Source of the DNA: Streptococcus suis
Lineage (GTDB): Bacteria; Bacillota; Bacilli; Lactobacillales; Streptococcaceae
Reading direction: 5' to 3'
Assembly (NCBI RefSeq): GCF_002960425.1
Contig: NZ_POIZ01000052.1
Location: 124,001 to 188,000 of the forward strand
DNA: 64,000 nucleotides
The notes beneath the pieces were generated by a model. The model worked only from the letters and a program-made list of their open reading frames with translations, had not been told where the DNA came from and made no database searches. Positions within the stretch are counted from its first letter, which is position 1. Every line of letters starts with the position of its first letter. This document shows, piece by piece, positions 60,114 through 64,000 of the stretch. Position numbers and translations under genes: made by a program.

Positions 60114-61778
60114 GTGTCTAAAATTACTACTAGTTTATTTCAAGAAATGGTGCAGGCAGCATCCACTCGTCTGAATAAACAAGCTGAATATGTAAACTCA
60201 TTAAACGTCTTCCCAGTGCCAGATGGCGATACTGGAACCAACATGGGCATGACCATTACCAATGGTGCCAAAGAAGTAGCTGATAAGCCAGCCAACACAG
60301 TCGGTGAAGTTGCTCAAATCCTGTCTAAGGGCTTGCTTATGGGAGCTCGCGGAAACTCTGGTGTGATTACCTCACAGTTGTTCCGTGGTTTTGGTCAGTC
60401 TGTCAAAGGCAAGGTTGAATTGGATGGTAAGGACTTGGCGCAAGCCTTCCAACATGGTGTCGAAGTGGCTTATAAGGCTGTAATGAAACCAGTTGAAGGT
60501 ACCATTTTGACGGTTTCTCGTGGCGCAGCTACAGCAGCTCTTAAAAAAGCAGAAGAAACTGATGATGCCGTTGAGGTCATGCGCGCGACTCTAGAAGGTG
60601 CCAACCGTGCCCTCAAGAAAACCCCTGAGATGCTTCCGGTCTTGAAAGAGGTTGGGGTTGTCGATTCAGGTGGTCAAGGTCTTGTTTATATTTACGAAGG
60701 CTTCTTGTCAGCATTGACAGGTGAGTACATTGCGTCAGAGGATTTTGAAGCGACACCAGCTGTTATGTCAGAAATGATCAATGCAGAGCACCACAAGTCA
60801 GTTGCCGGTCATGTGGCGACTGAGGATATTACCTTTGGTTACTGTACAGAAATCATGGTAGCTCTTCGCCAAGGTCCTACTTATGTCAAGGACTTTGATT
60901 ATGAAGAATTCCGCAACTATCTTAATGACCTTGGGGATTCTCTCCTAGTTGTCAACGATGATGAAATTGTTAAAGTCCATGTCCATACAGAAGATCCAGG
61001 TTTGGTCATGCAAGCAGGGCTTCAATACGGTAGCTTGGTCAAGGTAAAAGTGGACAATATGCGTGAGCAACATGAGGCTCAGGTTGAGAAAGAAGAAGCC
61101 TACCAAAAACCAGCTGAGCAAAAAGAATACGGCATTATCGCTGTTGCGGCAGGTGAGGGTTTGACAGAAATCTTCAAATCACAAGGCGTTGATTATGTGA
61201 TCTCAGGTGGTCAGACCATGAACCCATCAACAGAAGACTTTATCAATGCTATTGAATTGGTCAATGCCCGCAATGTCATCTTGTTGCCAAACAACAAGAA
61301 CATCTTGATGGCGGCTCAGACGGCTGCTGAGGTGGCAGAAGTGGCGGTTAAGGTTGTGGAAACCAAGACTCTGCCACAAGGTTTCACTAGCTTGCTTGCC
61401 TTTGATCCAAGTCGTGATTTGGACAGCAACTTTGAAGCTATGACGGCATCTCTTGCAGAGGTGAAGAGCGGTAGTGTGACAACTGCCGTCCGTGACACAA
61501 CCATCGATGGTCTTGAAATCCATGAAAATGACAACCTTGGTATGGTAGATGGCAAGATTGTGGTTTCTAATCCAGATATGATGGAAACACTTGTCGCTAC
61601 CTTTGAGAAAATGCTGGATGAAGACAGCGAAATCGTGACCATCTACATCGGTGAAGACGGTGATGAAGAATTGGCGCAGACACTTGCAGAACAGCTAGAA
61701 GAACAATTTGAAGATGTCGAGGTCGAAATCCATCAAGGAAATCAACCGGTTTATCCATATCTTTTTAGCGTAGAATAA
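60114..61778 (+). CDS. fakA: Fatty acid kinase subunit FakA (DAK2 domain)
   Basis: A 554-aa kinase that phosphorylates host-derived fatty acids bound to FakB. The N-terminal DhaL-like ATP-binding domain has the metal-binding aspartates (FPVPDGDTGTNMG, Asp37-Asp39). A middle domain and the C-terminal DegV-like domain follow. Start GTG at 60114 with TAGGAG upstream, two bases after the Asp23 gene. No fakB lies in this window. Confidence 0.93.
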   Translation: MSKITTSLFQEMVQAASTRLNKQAEYVNSLNVFPVPDGDTGTNMGMTITNGAKEVADKPANTVGEVAQILSKGLLMGARGNSGVITSQLFRGFGQSVKGKVELDGKDLAQAFQHGVEVAYKAVMKPVEGTILTVSRGAATAALKKAEETDDAVEVMRATLEGANRALKKTPEMLPVLKEVGVVDSGGQGLVYIYEGFLSALTGEYIASEDFEATPAVMSEMINAEHHKSVAGHVATEDITFGYCTEIMVALRQGPTYVKDFDYEEFRNYLNDLGDSLLVVNDDEIVKVHVHTEDPGLVMQAGLQYGSLVKVKVDNMREQHEAQVEKEEAYQKPAEQKEYGIIAVAAGEGLTEIFKSQGVDYVISGGQTMNPSTEDFINAIELVNARNVILLPNNKNILMAAQTAAEVAEVAVKVVETKTLPQGFTSLLAFDPSRDLDSNFEAMTASLAEVKSGSVTTAVRDTTIDGLEIHENDNLGMVDGKIVVSNPDMMETLVATFEKMLDEDSEIVTIYIGEDGDEELAQTLAEQLEEQFEDVEVEIHQGNQPVYPYLFSVE

Positions 61779-61780
61779 AC

Positions 61781-61811
61781 AAAATCGCAGGCCAAGGCTT
61801 GCGATTTTTTT
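61781..61811 (+). terminator. fakA terminator
   Basis: AAAATCGCA / TGCGATTTT with inner GCC/GGC, followed by seven T. Confidence 0.9.
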
Positions 61812-61843
61812 CTGTAGATTTGTCTACAATTTCCAGTAGACCT

Positions 61844-61872
61844 ATGACAAAGCCGAATGGCTATGGTATAAT
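61844..61872 (+). promoter_or_regulatory. tsaE promoter, close to the start codon
   Basis: ATGACA at 61844-61849, 17 bases, TATAAT at 61867-61872. The ATG of tsaE lies at 61880, about where transcription should begin. Confidence 0.75.
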
Positions 61873-61879
61873 AACAAGT

Positions 61880-62320
61880 ATGTATAGTCAAAATGAAAAT
61901 GAATTGATTGCCATTGGCGAGCGAATTGGTAGGGCTTGTAAGGCCAATCAAGTGCTAGTCCTGTCGGGCGATTTAGGTGCAGGCAAGACCACTTTGACCA
62001 AGGGTTTGGCTAAGGGTTTGGATATTGACCAGATGATTAAAAGTCCGACTTATACCATTGTTCGAGAGTATGAAGGTCGAATGCCTCTCTATCACTTGGA
62101 TGTCTATCGGATTGGTGACGATCCGGATTCTATTGATTTAGATGATTTTCTCTATGGTGGTGGTTTGACGGTTATCGAATGGGGAGAATTGTTGGATGCT
62201 AGTCTGTTGGATGATTATTTGCTCATTCGGATTGAGAAAGAGGCTGATGGCCGCCGTCTGACCTTTGAGGCCCATGGGCCTGCCAGTCAAGTCTTAGCCG
62301 AGGAAATAGTACATGACTAA
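61880..62320 (+). CDS. tsaE: tRNA threonylcarbamoyladenosine ATPase TsaE
   Basis: A 146-aa P-loop ATPase working with TsaB and TsaD in t6A37 synthesis on tRNA. Walker A GDLGAGKTT (30-38), then SPTYTIVREYEG and the YHLDVYRI motif. Start ATG at 61880 gives the usual family length, but it has no ribosome binding site and sits eight bases after the -10 box, which suggests a leaderless mRNA. In-frame ATG 61844 would lie in the -35 box. It overlaps the next gene by eight bases. Confidence 0.93.
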   Translation: MYSQNENELIAIGERIGRACKANQVLVLSGDLGAGKTTLTKGLAKGLDIDQMIKSPTYTIVREYEGRMPLYHLDVYRIGDDPDSIDLDDFLYGGGLTVIEWGELLDASLLDDYLLIRIEKEADGRRLTFEAHGPASQVLAEEIVHD

Positions 62321-62840
62321 GAAGGAAATTTATTTTAGCGAAGCTGAACCAGCTGATGCGGTAGCCTTTATTGATTTTATGAATCAAGTGGCTAGGGAAA
62401 CGGACTATCTGGTCATGGATGAAACAGGTTTTCGTTTTAGCCCTGAAGAAATGGAAAGGATTTTTGAAGCGAGCATTGAAAATCCTGGTGAACTGTGCTT
62501 GCTGGCCAAAGTTGGTTCAGAAGTGATTGGTGCCATCTCTGTCAAGTCCTCCAAACAATTTCGGATCAGCCATATTGGAAATATTTTCATTGCTATAAAG
62601 AAAGAGTATTGGGGACACGGCTTGGGTACCATTTTGCTAGACGAGGTTATTGAGTGGGCTCAGGAAATGGAGGTGCTCAAACGTCTTGAATTAACCGTTC
62701 AGGTGCGCAATCAAGCAGCAGTCCGCCTCTATCAGAAGATGGGTTTTGTGATTGAAGGGACCCAGGTGAGAGGGGCTAGAACAGATGAAGGGGAATGGCT
62801 TGACCTCTATTACATGGGCAGGCTGATTGGTGAAGTATGA
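62313..62840 (+). CDS. GNAT-family N-acetyltransferase
   Basis: A 175-aa GNAT enzyme. The acetyl-CoA motif is KKEYWGHGLGTILLDEV and the C-terminal motif RLELTVQVRNQAAVRLYQKMGF in pieces. The target is unknown. Its ATG lies in the end of tsaE, and it overlaps the LCP gene by four bases. The trio tsaE-GNAT-LCP (brpA-like) recurs in streptococci. Confidence 0.9.
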   Translation: MTKKEIYFSEAEPADAVAFIDFMNQVARETDYLVMDETGFRFSPEEMERIFEASIENPGELCLLAKVGSEVIGAISVKSSKQFRISHIGNIFIAIKKEYWGHGLGTILLDEVIEWAQEMEVLKRLELTVQVRNQAAVRLYQKMGFVIEGTQVRGARTDEGEWLDLYYMGRLIGEV

Positions 62841-64000
62841 CAATTGGAAAAAAAATAGTCTTGATGTCTTTGGCAATAGTAGCCCTCACGCTTGGAGCTG
62901 GTTTTGCCTATGGAATTAGTTTATTGAACTTTTCAACAGATGCGATTTCCAAAACATTTAAGCAGCTAGATGGAGAGGAAGAAATCACTCCTATTGATGC
63001 GACGGAGCCCTTGACTATTCTCTTGATGGGGGTAGACATGGATCAGGCTACTCGTGGCGGTGCTTGGGAAGAAGGTCGAAGCGATTCCATGATCTTGGTG
63101 ACAGTCAATCCTAAGACCAAGGAAACAACTATGATGAGTTTGACACGTGATATTATGGTGGAGATTGCTGAAGCTAATGGGGAATCAACAGGAACAGTGG
63201 AAAAACTCAATCATTCCTATAGCTACGGTCAGGCTCCTATGGCGATTGCCACTATTGAGAAGATGATGGATATTGACATTGATCGCTACATCGAAATCAA
63301 TATGGATGGCTTGGTCGAGCTGGTTGATGCGGTTGGTGGGATTGAAGTTAATAACACATTAGGTTTCCCGATTTCTATTTCCGAGTATGAGCCAGCCTAT
63401 ACGGCTATTGTTCCAACAGGTAAACGTCTGGTGAATGGAGATCAAGCTCTTGTTTACGCTCGGATGCGCTATGATGATCCAGAAGGAGATATTGGTCGTC
63501 AACGCCGTCAGCGTGAGGTTATTACGGCTATCGTCAAGAAATTGCTGCAACTAGATGGCTTCACTCAGTACAAGAAGATTTTAACAGCCATTTCCAATAA
63601 TATGCGGACGGATATTGAAATCAGTACGGCAACCATTCCAAGTCTTTTGGGCTATAAGGATTCCATTAGGAATTTACATTCCTATCAATTAAGAGGGATT
63701 GATGAGCTTGTTGAAGAGGTTTACTACCAGTTGCCTCCGACCCAGCATTTGCTGGAGATGCAAAATGTCTTGAAAACGTCTATTGGTTTGGATGAAGTGA
63801 CAGAACTTACCACCAATGTAAAGGTTTATGAGGGGCAGATGGGCTTGCCTACTACCATCAATGTTTATAATGCTTATACAGATTTACTAGAACTTGAGGC
63901 CAATCCTTTGGCGGAGGCTGTAGATATTGAGGCCTTTACGGGAACATCTGCCAGTGATTTGCCAGAAGGGACAGCGAGTTCAGGCTCTCTTCCATCGGTT
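62837..64000 (+). CDS. LytR-CpsA-Psr family protein, C-terminus cut by window edge
   Basis: The frame runs open to the window end (388 codons seen). A short cytoplasmic start and one membrane helix (about 8-30) precede the LCP domain (LTILLMGVDMD, SDSMILVTVNPKTKETTMMSLTRD in pieces, KLNHSYSYG, DALVYARMRYDDPEGDIGRQRRQREVI in pieces). LCP enzymes transfer wall polymers from undecaprenyl carrier to peptidoglycan; the BrpA branch affects biofilm and envelope stress. A Ser/Thr-rich tail begins near the edge. Confidence 0.92.
   Translation, partial: MTIGKKIVLMSLAIVALTLGAGFAYGISLLNFSTDAISKTFKQLDGEEEITPIDATEPLTILLMGVDMDQATRGGAWEEGRSDSMILVTVNPKTKETTMMSLTRDIMVEIAEANGESTGTVEKLNHSYSYGQAPMAIATIEKMMDIDIDRYIEINMDGLVELVDAVGGIEVNNTLGFPISISEYEPAYTAIVPTGKRLVNGDQALVYARMRYDDPEGDIGRQRRQREVITAIVKKLLQLDGFTQYKKILTAISNNMRTDIEISTATIPSLLGYKDSIRNLHSYQLRGIDELVEEVYYQLPPTQHLLEMQNVLKTSIGLDEVTELTTNVKVYEGQMGLPTTINVYNAYTDLLELEANPLAEAVDIEAFTGTSASDLPEGTASSGSLPSV

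Overview
This looks like chromosomal DNA of a low-GC streptococcus, most like the Streptococcus suis group. The evidence is the hrcA-grpE-dnaK-dnaJ cluster under CIRCE control, a serine-rich-repeat (SRR) adhesin with its own accessory Sec export locus, CodY-type boxes (AATTTTCWGAAAATT family), BOX-like repeats, an opp operon in the order A-D-F-B-C, and the tsaE / acetyltransferase / LytR-CpsA-Psr cluster. No tRNA, rRNA, CRISPR array, prophage or intact insertion sequence was seen. The species call is inference.

Layout. 1-7.1 kb: tail of a DUF2812-type protein, then the heat-shock cluster hrcA, grpE, a GNAT acetyltransferase, dnaK, a DJ-1/PfpI-like gene and dnaJ. 7.2-11 kb: an amidase, an amino-acid ABC importer lacking its own ATPase, and a PNPOx-like protein. 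11-28.3 kb: the surface glycoprotein island, with gtf3, a 1762-residue SRR adhesin, secY2-asp1-asp2-asp3-secA2, gtfA-gtfB and the small asp4. Gtf genes add sugars to the adhesin, Asp1-3 and SecA2/SecY2 export it, and sortase anchors it through LPNTG. 28.3-33.4 kb: a SufT-like protein, then on the minus strand a DUF6176 protein, ilvD and a three-gene cell-envelope operon (GT2-GtrA glycosyltransferase, NAGPA-domain protein, membrane protein). 33.5-39 kb: branched-chain amino acid synthesis ilvB-ilvN-ilvC and ilvA, with a perfect CodY box on the ilvB promoter. 39-45.7 kb: an SPFH protein, a small unknown protein, a glutamine-type ABC importer (minus strand), uppP, mecA and tagO. 45.7-51 kb: the sufCDSUB iron-sulfur cluster operon, which feeds enzymes such as IlvD. 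52.3-59.6 kb: the D,D-carboxypeptidase dacA and the CodY-box-bearing opp operon. 59.7-64 kb: an Asp23-family protein with fakA, then tsaE, a GNAT acetyltransferase and an LCP protein cut by the window edge.

The most unusual content is non-coding. dnaK, ilvC and sufB are each bounded on both sides by hairpin-dense intergenic DNA, and dnaJ has such a leader. In the dnaJ and sufB leaders a shared composite element with covarying helices runs up to the start codon, and its only Shine-Dalgarno-like sequence lies at its far 5' end. Downstream of ilvC is an array of six hairpins that all have 14-nt loops. Downstream of sufB is a very long hairpin that includes the stop codon, followed by a 456-bp tandem repeat. 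These look like RNA-level elements that could uncouple one gene from the rest of its operon. That function is inference.
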